NCBI GenBank assembly: GCA_001839685.1 | Contig: MLAK01001063.1 | Location: forward strand, 1 to 33,862 | Direction: 5' to 3' | DNA from: Tritrichomonas foetus | Taxonomy: Eukaryota; Parabasalia; Tritrichomonadida; Tritrichomonadidae | Length of the DNA stretch: 33,862 bases | In this document: positions 10,022-19,600 of the stretch, piece by piece | How positions within the stretch are numbered: position 1 is the first letter of the stretch | Layout: every line of letters starts with the position of its first letter | Notes under the pieces: model-generated | Seen by the model: only the letters and a program-made list of their open reading frames with translations | What the model was told of the DNA's origin: nothing | Database searches by the model: none | Made by a program: the position numbers and the translations under genes

Positions 10022-11187
10022 AAAATTTATGAGCCTTGAACTTTTTACAGTAAATAGTTAATAAAATTACACTTTTCTTCATTCATTTTTTTCCCTTAAA
10101 TACCTTTTTCATTCTCCTGTTTCGTATCTCGAGATTCGAGGAAAAGCTCATTTCACATTTCTCCAGAATTGAAAGCATTCTGATATTTTTCTTTGAGAGT
10201 GATTTGTAAAATCCTATTCAAAATGATTTTCAGCGAATGGATATCCATTCAAAATGGTAGTATTGATTTTATGGCCGTTTATCAATAAACATGGTGAAAA
10301 ATTCGCCTTCTGTTTTCGAAGATTATTAGATCATTCTGTGCTTCTTTCGTCAAGATCAGAGTAATAATTATTACATCAAATCCATTTTGCAATCTCGATA
10401 TAAAAACCTGTGCTCAAGCTTGGCATTTCTGAATACTTATCAATATCAGTGATTTTTTTTCTCTTTTCTTCTGGGGATGAAACCAGAATAAAGGTATTTT
10501 AATTCCACATTTGTGACCAGATACCCAAGCAAAAACTTCTAACGAGGAATTTTTTTTGGCAAAATTTTTCTATTTTCTGTGGAGCATTTTTCACTCATTA
10601 TATTTTAGAAATGTTATCATTATTTTTCCAGTTCAATTCGTTTTTTTTTAATTTTAATTTTTTTTCATTTGAAAATCGAAATTGGGTTCACATTGTCTCC
10701 TGATGTTTGAAATTTGATCTTAAGATTGTGTGTGTATATTCAAAATCGATCTTATTTATGAGCGTTGTTCATGTTTTTATATTTTAACTATTACATCACA
10801 TTCTTGTCAAATGGTCTACTTGACCTATATGTAGATTGAATGATAATCTTTAACTATTTATTTATTATATTTGGCTTCGGTCACTAAAGGCATAGATCAG
10901 TTGCTACTCTCACATTCTATTCTTGAAATCATGATTTCTCTGTGCTAATATAGTCACTAACCAACAATTAATATTTTATTGTACGAAAATATCTAATTAA
11001 AAAATTATTTTTAAAAAGGTTTTTTTCAAAAATCTATTTTAATAATATAACTAAAGCATATTTCCAATAGCTTGTTAGCATTCAAATCAGATAAAAAGAT
11101 ATAACTCAAACGAAATCGCCAATATAACTTGAAAGCATGGTTTTGGGAATATTTCCAGGAAATGCCATAACAAAAAACATATGTTGC
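10022..11187. other. Convergent intergenic spacer
   Basis: The cytochrome b5 and Prp43-like genes end towards each other here, so this should be a terminator-rich region without promoters. It is AT-rich with T runs near 10640-10670 and no open frame of note. A 16-bp perfect palindrome at 10235-10250 is listed separately. No RNA gene was recognised. Confidence 0.6.
10235..10250. repeat. Perfect 16-bp palindrome
   Basis: GAATGGATATCCATTC is identical to its reverse complement with no central gap. It is followed directly by AAAATGG. A gapless palindrome of this kind is more like a protein-dimer binding site than an RNA hairpin, but no role can be assigned. Confidence 0.6.
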
Positions 11188-13254
11188 TCAGCTTGGTGGA
11201 ATATAGTTCTTAAATAAGGCACGTTTGATGTAACTGTCCTGGAAGTTTTCTGGTTGGAAGTAAGTTGGAGCTGCTTCGAAAACCCATTTTGGATCAATAT
11301 TTGATACAATTACAAGATAATCTGCTTTTGTGAAAATGTAATCGTTATATAAAATCCAATTTCCAGGGTCCTTCAGCATACTAGATGCATGTATTTCTGC
11401 TTCTCTTGGAGAAAACAAGAAAATAAATCTGTTAGTTCTTCGATCAAACATGGCAATTTGTTGAAACATTCCATCTAAAAGTGCTCGAATGATTTTTTCT
11501 TCTCTGCGGTCATCCTTAGGTGGCAAATAGTTGATATTTATGTGTAATTGTCGAAGGAGTGATTCAAGTTGTGCTCGAGATTTGTCTGCTCGCTCTAATA
11601 GCCGATAATTCAAAAAGTAATGTTCACAAAATCCTCTTCTTTCTGAAGGCCTTTGTTCGAGGTATTCTTGGAATGCATTCAAATACATCATGTGATCACC
11701 TGATTTTGATGCAAAATGAAAATGTCGTTCATCTGCAATTTTTGCATCTTTTGCAGGCCTTGAAAAGAGTTTTCCTTGCTCACCCAAAACTGCAACAAGC
11801 ATTGCGATTTCTTTCGCGCATCCATGCCTTGAGCCAGAAATCAAAGTTTTAGCAAGGCGTGGTGTAACTGGAATCAATGAAATATTTCTACCATCTTCAG
11901 TCATTTTCCCTTCAATTGTAATTGCACCAAGATGATACAAATCTTCAACAGCAGATAGCATCTGTCGTTTCGGGGGACGGTCAAGGAATGGAAAATTAAC
12001 AATATCAGTAATTCCTGTAGCTAGCATTGTTAGGATTACTTGGGCAAGATCACATCTCTGAATTTCTGGAACAGTTTGTGGACTTAAATTCAAGTTGAAT
12101 GCATCTTCAGTATAAAGTCGATAGCAGTGACCAGCCTGAGTTCTTCCAGCACGTCCAGCACGCTGGTTAGCGGCAGCCTGCGAAACAGGAACAATAATAA
12201 GACGAGACATGTGTCGTTCAGGATCATACTGATTTTGCTTTACAAATCCAGGATCAACAACATAAACGATTCCAGTAATTGTAACTGATGTTTCAGCAAT
12301 GTTTGTAGAGACAATAATTTTTCTAACACCATCAGGTACTGGCTTGAACACTTCTGCTTGCTGGGCAGCTGGCAGTGAAGCGTATAAAGGAAAAACAATA
12401 GCGTCAGGAATCTCAGTAATTGTGAGATCTGATTGAGCGCGAGCAGCACTGATTTTATCACGGATTCTGTTACAGGCAACTTCAATTTCTTCTTCACCAG
12501 TTAAAAATAAAAGAATGCCTCCTGGTTTATCGTATTGGTGAATATCACAAACTCTTGTAACTGCTGCATCAATATAGCTTCCTATCGGTTCGTCTAAGTA
12601 ATGAATTGAAACATCAAAAAGTCGACCAGGAACACTCAAAGTTGGAATGTTTCCAAAAAAGTTTTGGAATTTTTCTACTTCAAGTGTGGCGGACATAACA
12701 ACAACTCTTATGTCATCTCGACGATCAACTAACTTTTTGAGAAGACCGATAATGATATCTGTGTTTACGTTTCTTTCGTGGGCTTCGTCGATTAAAACTA
12801 CTCCGTATTTTTGTATTTCTGAATCTTCGACAAATTCGCGCATTAAAAGACCGTCTGTCATATAAATAAGTTTGGTATCTTTCGTTTCTTTAGAATCGAA
12901 TCGAACAACGTAACCAACAATGCTGCCAACGTCGACATCAAGTTCATCGGCAACGCGGTGGGCCACGCTCGTTGCTGCAACTCGTCTTGGCTGTGTACAT
13001 AATATTTTTTTACCGGGAATGATGTCGGCTTCGAGTAGGAACTGAGGGATCTGGGTGGTCTTTCCAGATCCGGTGGCTCCTTCGACGATTGTAATCTTGT
13101 TGTTGCGAATTGTCGAAATTAATTCGTCTTTGAAATCGAAGACTGGTAATTGCATTCGTTGCTTGAGGATATCATAGTATCGTTCGGAATATGGTTTATT
13201 TGTCCATGGATTGATATTATTATTGTTTTTAACATCCAATTCATCGGCACTCAT
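11188..13254 (-). CDS. PRP43: DEAH-box RNA helicase, Prp43/DHX15 type
   Basis: This 688-aa helicase has the opening NPWTNKPYSERYYDILKQR (residues 15-33) typical of Prp43/DHX15. Motif I is GATGSGKTT (59-67), motif II DEAH (156-159), motif III SAT (188-190) and motif VI QRAGRAGR (364-371). The C-terminal winged-helix, ratchet and OB-fold regions follow, including KSGDHMMYLNAFQEY and HYFLNYRLLERAD. Prp43 releases the spliced intron lariat, disassembles the spliceosome and acts in ribosome biogenesis, activated by G-patch proteins. It is shorter than yeast Prp43 (767 aa), mainly for lack of an N-terminal extension. It should be nuclear. In an intron-poor organism its ribosome role may dominate. 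The start is supported by an Inr-like box 14 nt upstream. The stop is TGA. Confidence 0.95.
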   Translation of the reverse strand: MSADELDVKNNNNINPWTNKPYSERYYDILKQRMQLPVFDFKDELISTIRNNKITIVEGATGSGKTTQIPQFLLEADIIPGKKILCTQPRRVAATSVAHRVADELDVDVGSIVGYVVRFDSKETKDTKLIYMTDGLLMREFVEDSEIQKYGVVLIDEAHERNVNTDIIIGLLKKLVDRRDDIRVVVMSATLEVEKFQNFFGNIPTLSVPGRLFDVSIHYLDEPIGSYIDAAVTRVCDIHQYDKPGGILLFLTGEEEIEVACNRIRDKISAARAQSDLTITEIPDAIVFPLYASLPAAQQAEVFKPVPDGVRKIIVSTNIAETSVTITGIVYVVDPGFVKQNQYDPERHMSRLIIVPVSQAAANQRAGRAGRTQAGHCYRLYTEDAFNLNLSPQTVPEIQRCDLAQVILTMLATGITDIVNFPFLDRPPKRQMLSAVEDLYHLGAITIEGKMTEDGRNISLIPVTPRLAKTLISGSRHGCAKEIAMLVAVLGEQGKLFSRPAKDAKIADERHFHFASKSGDHMMYLNAFQEYLEQRPSERRGFCEHYFLNYRLLERADKSRAQLESLLRQLHININYLPPKDDRREEKIIRALLDGMFQQIAMFDRRTNRFIFLFSPREAEIHASSMLKDPGNWILYNDYIFTKADYLVIVSNIDPKWVFEAAPTYFQPENFQDSYIKRALFKNYIPPS

Positions 13255-13265
13255 TTTTTTTTTGG

Positions 13266-13270
13266 AATGA
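13266..13270 (-). promoter_or_regulatory. Inr-like initiator of the Prp43-like gene
   Basis: TCATT on the minus strand, followed by CC and nine A residues, leads to the ATG at 13254. Initiation at the box's A would give a 14-nt leader. Confidence 0.6.
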
Positions 13271-14438
13271 TGATTTCAATTTTTAATTCAATGCTTACTT
13301 AGTCATTATATTGAATCATTTCAATTCAAATTTGGCTGAAATAAAACGTCAAACCAAATCATGATTGGAATTTATACCCGATATGAAAAGTTAGGGTTTA
13401 TCATATACAGAGTATGAATCTAAATAGAAATATAATACAAAAAAAGATGATGTAAAAATGTAATCAAATCCTTTTTATGAAATCCATGTTTTTTGATGAC
13501 GGTTCCTTTCTCGAATATTCCTCTCAAAGGAGCCATTTTCATCTTGTCTTAAATCATCAGCTTGCAAGTTCACGGAAGTCACAATTGATTTTTTTTACCA
13601 AAAGTCAATTGATGGATCTCTCAACTTTCTAATGATATTCAAAATTTGATAACCATTCAATTCAAAAAAAAGCTGTTTCATGAAAATAATGAATTAAAGA
13701 CAAAAGCCAGCCAATTATTAAAAAAAATTCAAACAATTAGGCTATTTTGATCAATTTGCCTTCTTTTCAAGATATTCTGACCATCAACCACATTATGGAA
13801 ATTTTGACTTCAAATTCCGGAAACGAGAAATCAAATCTTCACTTTCGGTTTTGTTTCTTTTTGTACAAGATTTAAAGCGGTTTCGCGATTTGATAAATTA
13901 TCGAATAGAAACCGTCGCTAATTGATTTGTTATCGTGCTCGTCACTGTCGTCAGAGCTCATTGCAAACTTCGGCGATTCAACTGAAAGACAAACTCAATA
14001 GAAAATTTCTATGAGTAATAACTATTTCTTAGTCTATTTGGTCTATTAATGGACATATAATGATTCAAAAAGATGAATTTTTTGAAAGGTTTTCTTCGTA
14101 ATTTTGAAATTTTCATTCAAATTTTCGATTTTTTTCCATGCTCACAAACTAGAATTATTGTGATAGATTTTCTTCGGTCAAATTTTGATGAAGTGAAATA
14201 CCAAAATTTGGTTGAAGAAACAACATATTATTTTCGATATTTTGTTTTATTCCAAAACACCAAGCTTCATCTTGAGCTCTTTCAAATACAGTATACAAGA
14301 TAAATTTTCTATTTAAATCATGAAATATGAATTTAAACTATTAAGAATGTCTCATTATATTTATAATAACACATTTGATTTGGTTGAAAGATAGCAATTT
14401 AGAGCAAAAAAATTAAGCCAAATATCCAGAAAAAATAA
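13271..14438. other. Intergenic spacer upstream of the Prp43-like gene
   Basis: This AT-rich stretch runs between the Prp43-like promoter and the 3' end of the phospholipase-like gene. No gene is supported. A 76-codon plus-strand frame at 14073-14303 has no TCAYW box near its ATG (preceding bases are TTCAAAAAG) and no recognisable domain. The segment 13870-13990 is visibly richer in G and C than its surroundings and holds a hairpin, listed separately. Confidence 0.6.
13877..13920. other. GC-richer hairpin element, possible structured RNA
   Basis: CGGTTTC at 13879-13885 pairs perfectly with GAAACCG at 13909-13915. Flanking AG (13877-13878) can pair with CT (13919-13920) across a 3-nt bulge. 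Inside, CGAT (13887-13890) pairs with ATCG (13901-13904). The following 70 bases are also GC-richer than the spacer. It could be part of a non-coding RNA, but no family signature was recognised and no promoter is evident. Confidence 0.3.
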
Positions 14439-16442
14439 TCAGTTTAATGTTTCAAATCCATTTTGTGACTTCTTCTTCTGCATGAAGAAGATGACCAAAC
14501 CCGCAACAATTCCAATAACGATTATTGCACCAAATACAGACACGAGTGGAATTACCCATGATGCGAGTTTATCATCGAATTTCCAACCAGATGAACATTT
14601 TTCATTAAAGAATGGAGCATCTTTTTCTCCTGGTAAACATTTCTTCTCTGATCCACACCATCCACACCATTTCGCATTCAAACAATCATCTTTTTCTGTA
14701 ATTTTCGCACAAACGTCAATGACATTTGACTTAAATTCAAGCCAAGAGAAGTTCCATTCGGTTGGAAGACCATCATGTTTGATTCCCTGACCAATTTCAC
14801 TATCAAAAGACCAGATTGGATTATCTTCATGCGATGGTGATGCAATTGCGTGGAAATTCATACGTGTGACGGCTTCAGTCAACTTGAGACACTTTGAATC
14901 CAAACCACCAAAAGCTTTTGGAAGGCCATATGGATCTCCATAACGTCTTTGATCATATCGTGACATAATTTGTTGAGAAGCATCACCGTTGCTATATAAA
15001 TCACGTTTCCAATTATTGTATCGCATGAATTGTTTGAAAAGTTCGAAATCGTCGAGTCGTGGTGCTTCACGTGCAATCAACAAATATCGGGCGCTTGATT
15101 CATAAGTATAAAAATTGCCTGTTGGACCTGACATTTCAACTTTCTGAGGGTAACCAGCAACGTCGTATAATTCTTTAAATGATGGCTTATTAAAAGATGG
15201 GAAATACAAATCATTGACAAGTCTTTCAGTAATATCAGCACGTTTCCAAAAAGGACCAGGATACTGCTCAACAACCCAAAGGAAATCGGTTGTTGGTTTT
15301 TGGAATCTCTCAAATTTATTCGAATCGATAACTAAATATTGGTTGTTGTATGTACCGGAATTATGCTTAATGAAAGTATCTGTCCATTCACTGCCATTTC
15401 TAGCTGTCCAAAGGGCATGAACAGCTCTCATCCACGTGAAAAGCGTTTCTGGATGAATGTAATCGTACAAAGACTCATTGAAAACCGACATTGTTGTTTC
15501 AATGACTAGTAAACCACTATCAGCCAAATAAAAATCATCATAGCTTGATAATTTTCCAACACGAGTACTCATTTCTATTGTTTTTGCATGGAACTTCTTG
15601 CATGGAAGGTGGTACTCTTTAAGTTCACCATGGAGATCAATATATTGACTCCACGCATCATGGGAAAGATATAAATCAGAGTAATCTTTAGTCAGCTTGA
15701 TAACGCCAGTGCAGTGATCACCAAGGGTTTCTGGAGCACAGTCATTTTCTTGGTAACCTTTTTGAAGTCTTTTCCTCATTTTATTTAAAGTGTTTTCAGT
15801 GCGGATGGTTGAATCAGCTGTTGGACCACCCTGAGCAGCCGTTTTATATTTCGGAACAGCATGTGAAACATCACCAATGTCACCTTGTGATTGAAGAACC
15901 CAATGGTCAATTATTGTCATTGGCCGTGATTGACCATTTTGGGCGACAATTTCATTTTCCCTCATGTTGTAACCTTCGACAAGCCCTTTGAACTGGCTGA
16001 AAACAAGGCCAACGGTTTGCCAATAGCTGCTGTCTTGATATGCCTCGATTGAATTTTCGACGAATTCGATGCTTTTTGTGAGATAATTTTCCCAGCCGTC
16101 GCCGTATCGAATATCCGCTTGTCGATTGAAACTTTGCATGTCGCAAATTAGCATGAAATGATCGTATATTGAATTATGTGATAAATAACCTTCAAGAGCG
16201 CCTGCGCAAAACATCATTCGAGAATCGTCGTCTTCAGTAAGGCTTTCATTTCCTTCGACGTGGAATTGATACCATCCTGTCTCGTTAATTCCATCATCCC
16301 AAGTTGCCCAAGCATATCCTGTCTTATCTTCTTGTCCAGTTGTGTTGGTAATCACAATTTTTCCATTACTGTCGAAATCGCACTTGGCAGTATATGTTTG
16401 CGAAAAAATGAATGAGAAGAAACAAAAGATTGGAAGAAACAT
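14439..16442 (-). CDS. Membrane-anchored phospholipase B-like protein with PSI module
   Basis: This 667-aa protein starts with a signal peptide (about 1-15, FLPIFCFFSFIFSQ). The body is a phospholipase B-like/LAMA (PLBD) N-terminal-nucleophile hydrolase: CAGALEGYLS (C79-S88), the predicted nucleophile C244 after autocleavage (GDHCTGVIKL), and the H261-centred SHDAW. Later conserved stretches are DDFYLADSGLLVIETT, YPGPFWKRAD and QRRYGDPYGLPKAFGG. PLBDs are lysosomal or secreted amidases or phospholipases of debated substrate. Unlike ordinary soluble PLBDs, the chain continues into a six-Cys PSI-like module (574-625: C578, C587, C593, C596, C602, C616, with WCGWCG) and one transmembrane helix (about 629-654), then a short basic tail (QKKKSQNGFETLN). 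That predicts a type I ectoenzyme on lysosomes or the cell surface. The start is supported by an Inr-like box 17 nt upstream. Confidence 0.93.
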   Translation of the reverse strand: MFLPIFCFFSFIFSQTYTAKCDFDSNGKIVITNTTGQEDKTGYAWATWDDGINETGWYQFHVEGNESLTEDDDSRMMFCAGALEGYLSHNSIYDHFMLICDMQSFNRQADIRYGDGWENYLTKSIEFVENSIEAYQDSSYWQTVGLVFSQFKGLVEGYNMRENEIVAQNGQSRPMTIIDHWVLQSQGDIGDVSHAVPKYKTAAQGGPTADSTIRTENTLNKMRKRLQKGYQENDCAPETLGDHCTGVIKLTKDYSDLYLSHDAWSQYIDLHGELKEYHLPCKKFHAKTIEMSTRVGKLSSYDDFYLADSGLLVIETTMSVFNESLYDYIHPETLFTWMRAVHALWTARNGSEWTDTFIKHNSGTYNNQYLVIDSNKFERFQKPTTDFLWVVEQYPGPFWKRADITERLVNDLYFPSFNKPSFKELYDVAGYPQKVEMSGPTGNFYTYESSARYLLIAREAPRLDDFELFKQFMRYNNWKRDLYSNGDASQQIMSRYDQRRYGDPYGLPKAFGGLDSKCLKLTEAVTRMNFHAIASPSHEDNPIWSFDSEIGQGIKHDGLPTEWNFSWLEFKSNVIDVCAKITEKDDCLNAKWCGWCGSEKKCLPGEKDAPFFNEKCSSGWKFDDKLASWVIPLVSVFGAIIVIGIVAGLVIFFMQKKKSQNGFETLN

Positions 16443-16456
16443 TCGAAATTTCTTCG

Positions 16457-16461
16457 AGTGA
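16457..16461 (-). promoter_or_regulatory. Inr-like initiator of the phospholipase-like gene
   Basis: TCACT on the minus strand; initiation at its A would give a 17-nt leader before the ATG at 16442. The box lies in the 183-bp gap after the RNF213-like gene on the same strand, so the two genes are transcribed separately. Confidence 0.6.
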
Positions 16462-16625
16462 ATTCATTTTTGCCATTCAGAAAAACTTGATATATCTATC
16501 GTTTTTCATTCAAAAATCCAAAATAATTCAGAATATTGCTCCAAAATTGTGAAGAAATAAAAAAAGTCGACAAAGATTGTGATTTCATTTTTTTAAGTAA
16601 ATAGTAAATAGAAATTATTTATTTA

Positions 16626-19600
16626 TCAAGAATCATCTTGATCCTCATCACCGTTTGTCATTCCTTCTTCATCAATTAATCCAATATATGGCTCGTAACT
16701 CAGTTCTAATAATTGAAGCATTGCTGTTGCAATGATATCTTCTATCTCACAATCTTTAATATATGTTTTTATCTTATCTATTTGTTTAGCAAATGTATTA
16801 ATTAGATCATTAACATCAGTCCATTCTTCTGGTTTAACAAATTCGAAATCGACAATTGTATTTGAATCAATCACAATGTTTTCCCCATAAGTTAAGAAAA
16901 ATTGTTGAAGTGTCAAAAAGTAATTATAAAATTCATTTTCATAAATATAACCATCAAGGAATTTTCTATTATCTTTAATTTTGTCTTCTTCTTCTTCTTC
17001 TGCCTCTTCTTCTTCTTCTTCACCGTTTTGGCCAATGTATACCATGATATTGCGAAGAGAGACAATTATTGTAAATTCAGTAATAAACATTTCATATACT
17101 TCGCGAATTGTTAAGTGTTGTCCAGACAAAGTATCAATCAAGTTTTCGCAAATATCACGAAGCAAGCAGGCTGTTAGTGTTAAAATAACAGGACTTTCAA
17201 TACGATCATTCACACTTTTTATTAAACACTCATCTAGAGTTACTTTATCAGGAATAAACATAAATGCAGTAGTGAATTTTGAAGCTAATTGACAAAACTC
17301 TGGATTCTTTAGAAGACTAATAAGGAATTCTACAGAGATTTTGTCTTTCTTCTTCTTATTGATTATTTGTACTAAAATGCTCTTAAAGTTTTTAACCCAT
17401 CTTGAAAACTTGTCTTTATAGTTTTCTTTCACACGAACTGAACTTGTAATTCGAAGTAAATATGCAGCCAAGAAAGTATCAATTTGAGATGAACATTTCA
17501 CTTCAGAATCGAATAGTTCTTTCACTTTCTCTAAAATATTTTCTTCATAATTTTGGAATTGTTGAAGAATGTAATTTTTAATATCGTCTGGTTGATCTTC
17601 AAAAGATTCAAAAGCAAGTTCCCAAATTATAGTATAAAGAGGAAGTTGACCAGGATACTCAGCATCATATCGATTTTCAATTGGACTGATTTGTGGTGTA
17701 TTTTGTGAAAACATCCAATTGAAAACATTTAAGATTTCTGGACGATTAAGTAATTCATTACATAAATCTTTGTTTACCTCCAAAAGGTTTTCATTAATGG
17801 AAGAGAAACCTGATAAGTATATACGGAATATCAAAGATATAATATTGCCGATAATTAGGATTAATTTTTGACTTAAGTATTCAAGAAGTGATGGCGGTGG
17901 TGTTGGTAGAGCTGAAATTTGGGTTTTTGTCCAGGAAGTAGGATCTGGAATTCTTTGAATAACAAATAAAACAGAATGTTTAATAATACTGTTAATCTCA
18001 TGATTTGTATCATTATTACTAAGCTTTTTAATCATCTCTGCTTCATTAGAAGTAAAACATGGAATAATTGATGTGATTGCATCATTCACTAATGTATCAA
18101 AATCAATTATAGAATTTACGTCATCAATATCATTTTCCCCATCTTCATTTGCAATAAGTTGTGGGAATAAAGTAGTTAGTGGTGTGAAAATCAGTTCTTG
18201 AAGAGAAAGTGGCCTTCCATCCTTCTTTGTTTTGATAATATCATTCATGCATGAATCCAAGTAAATGAGTGGCCAATTGAAAGATTGGTTGATTTGAAGA
18301 CTATCAATCCTTTCAGACATATTGATCAAAATCAATGTATGAATTGCATTGAATGATTTAATATGTTTTTTATGTAGATTTTCAAGGATAGATTCAAAGT
18401 GTAATAAATGTGGTGCTATACTACCAGGATTATCAGCTGTGTAAAGTGAAATAACAAGTTGTTTCTTTTTCGTTTTTTTAGACGTTTCGGCTATGACCAG
18501 TTTATCGATTTCATTCTGAAATCTTTTATCAAGATTGAAGGGATTTGATGCATCTATTCTAATAAGATAAAAATCATGTTTAATTAAATCAATATTATGA
18601 AGAGATGGCAGCATTAAAATGGCTTTGATTCCTCGTGAATTCTGCCAAGATTTATAAAACTTTTCACATAAAACAGAGGTATCTTCGTCATATTTATTAG
18701 AATACCCAAGAAGGAAATGTAATAAGGTAGAATGGAAATTAGAATTCTCAAAAAGTGTACTTTCTATATAATCATCAATATTATTGTTATAAGAATAAAA
18801 CAGTGAGGCCGGATGAATTGAAAGTGTGGTGAATGAAGAAAAATCGTCCTTTGATTCTAAATAATTTGCTATATTAATACACGATTTAAATAGTTCTTCA
18901 GAGAAGCATCCAAACAAATTATCAAGTTTGTTAGAATAGAAAATCTTTTCATAAATTTTTTGTATTTTTTCTGCATATTCGATATCATCACGAGAAAGTT
19001 CATTTTCAAATGTTAAATTGTATTTTTCAAACCGATTCAAAAATGGCTGTGGAAAACTTTCATACACATCATTTTCAACTATGATGATTGCCCGAAAGCT
19101 CTTTTTAACAATAACAGGATAAGAGTCGCCTCCATATGAAATCATAGCACGGCTAATTTGTTCATTATCTTGGTCAACACCTTCATTTTGGTATCTTAAG
19201 TTGAAAACATCGTATAAGCCGCTAAAGCAAGGATGATTACCAATAAATGCAGCAGTTTCACCATTTTTCATAACTTTTGTGAGTCTTCTAAGTTCGTTTG
19301 AAACCCATTCTGGATCAGTAACATCGGTCAGATTATCATCAAAGAAAAAGTTTACTTTTCTCTTAAAATCTTCATCTTGGAAAACTAATGGAAAAGCAGC
19401 ATTATTATGTGTTGAGATAAGAATATGACGAACAATTGGTGTTTTAAGATCACGTTGCTCTTCTGAAATATTTTGTTCTATAAGATCTATAATAACATTC
19501 ATGATACTACATTTGTTACCAAATTCATCAGTAAGTGGAAGATCAGGCGAATCTGGAAACATTTTCTGGAAAAGTGCTGAAATGAAACCATGAGTCTTCT

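Noticed and set aside
14073..14303. 76-codon plus-strand frame rich in Phe
   Set aside because: No TCAYW box before the ATG and the Phe content reflects T-rich DNA; no domain seen.
16902..17292. Ser-rich and Phe-rich plus-strand frames opposite the acidic tract
   Set aside because: They are antisense readings of the Glu-coding trinucleotide repeat in the RNF213-like gene.
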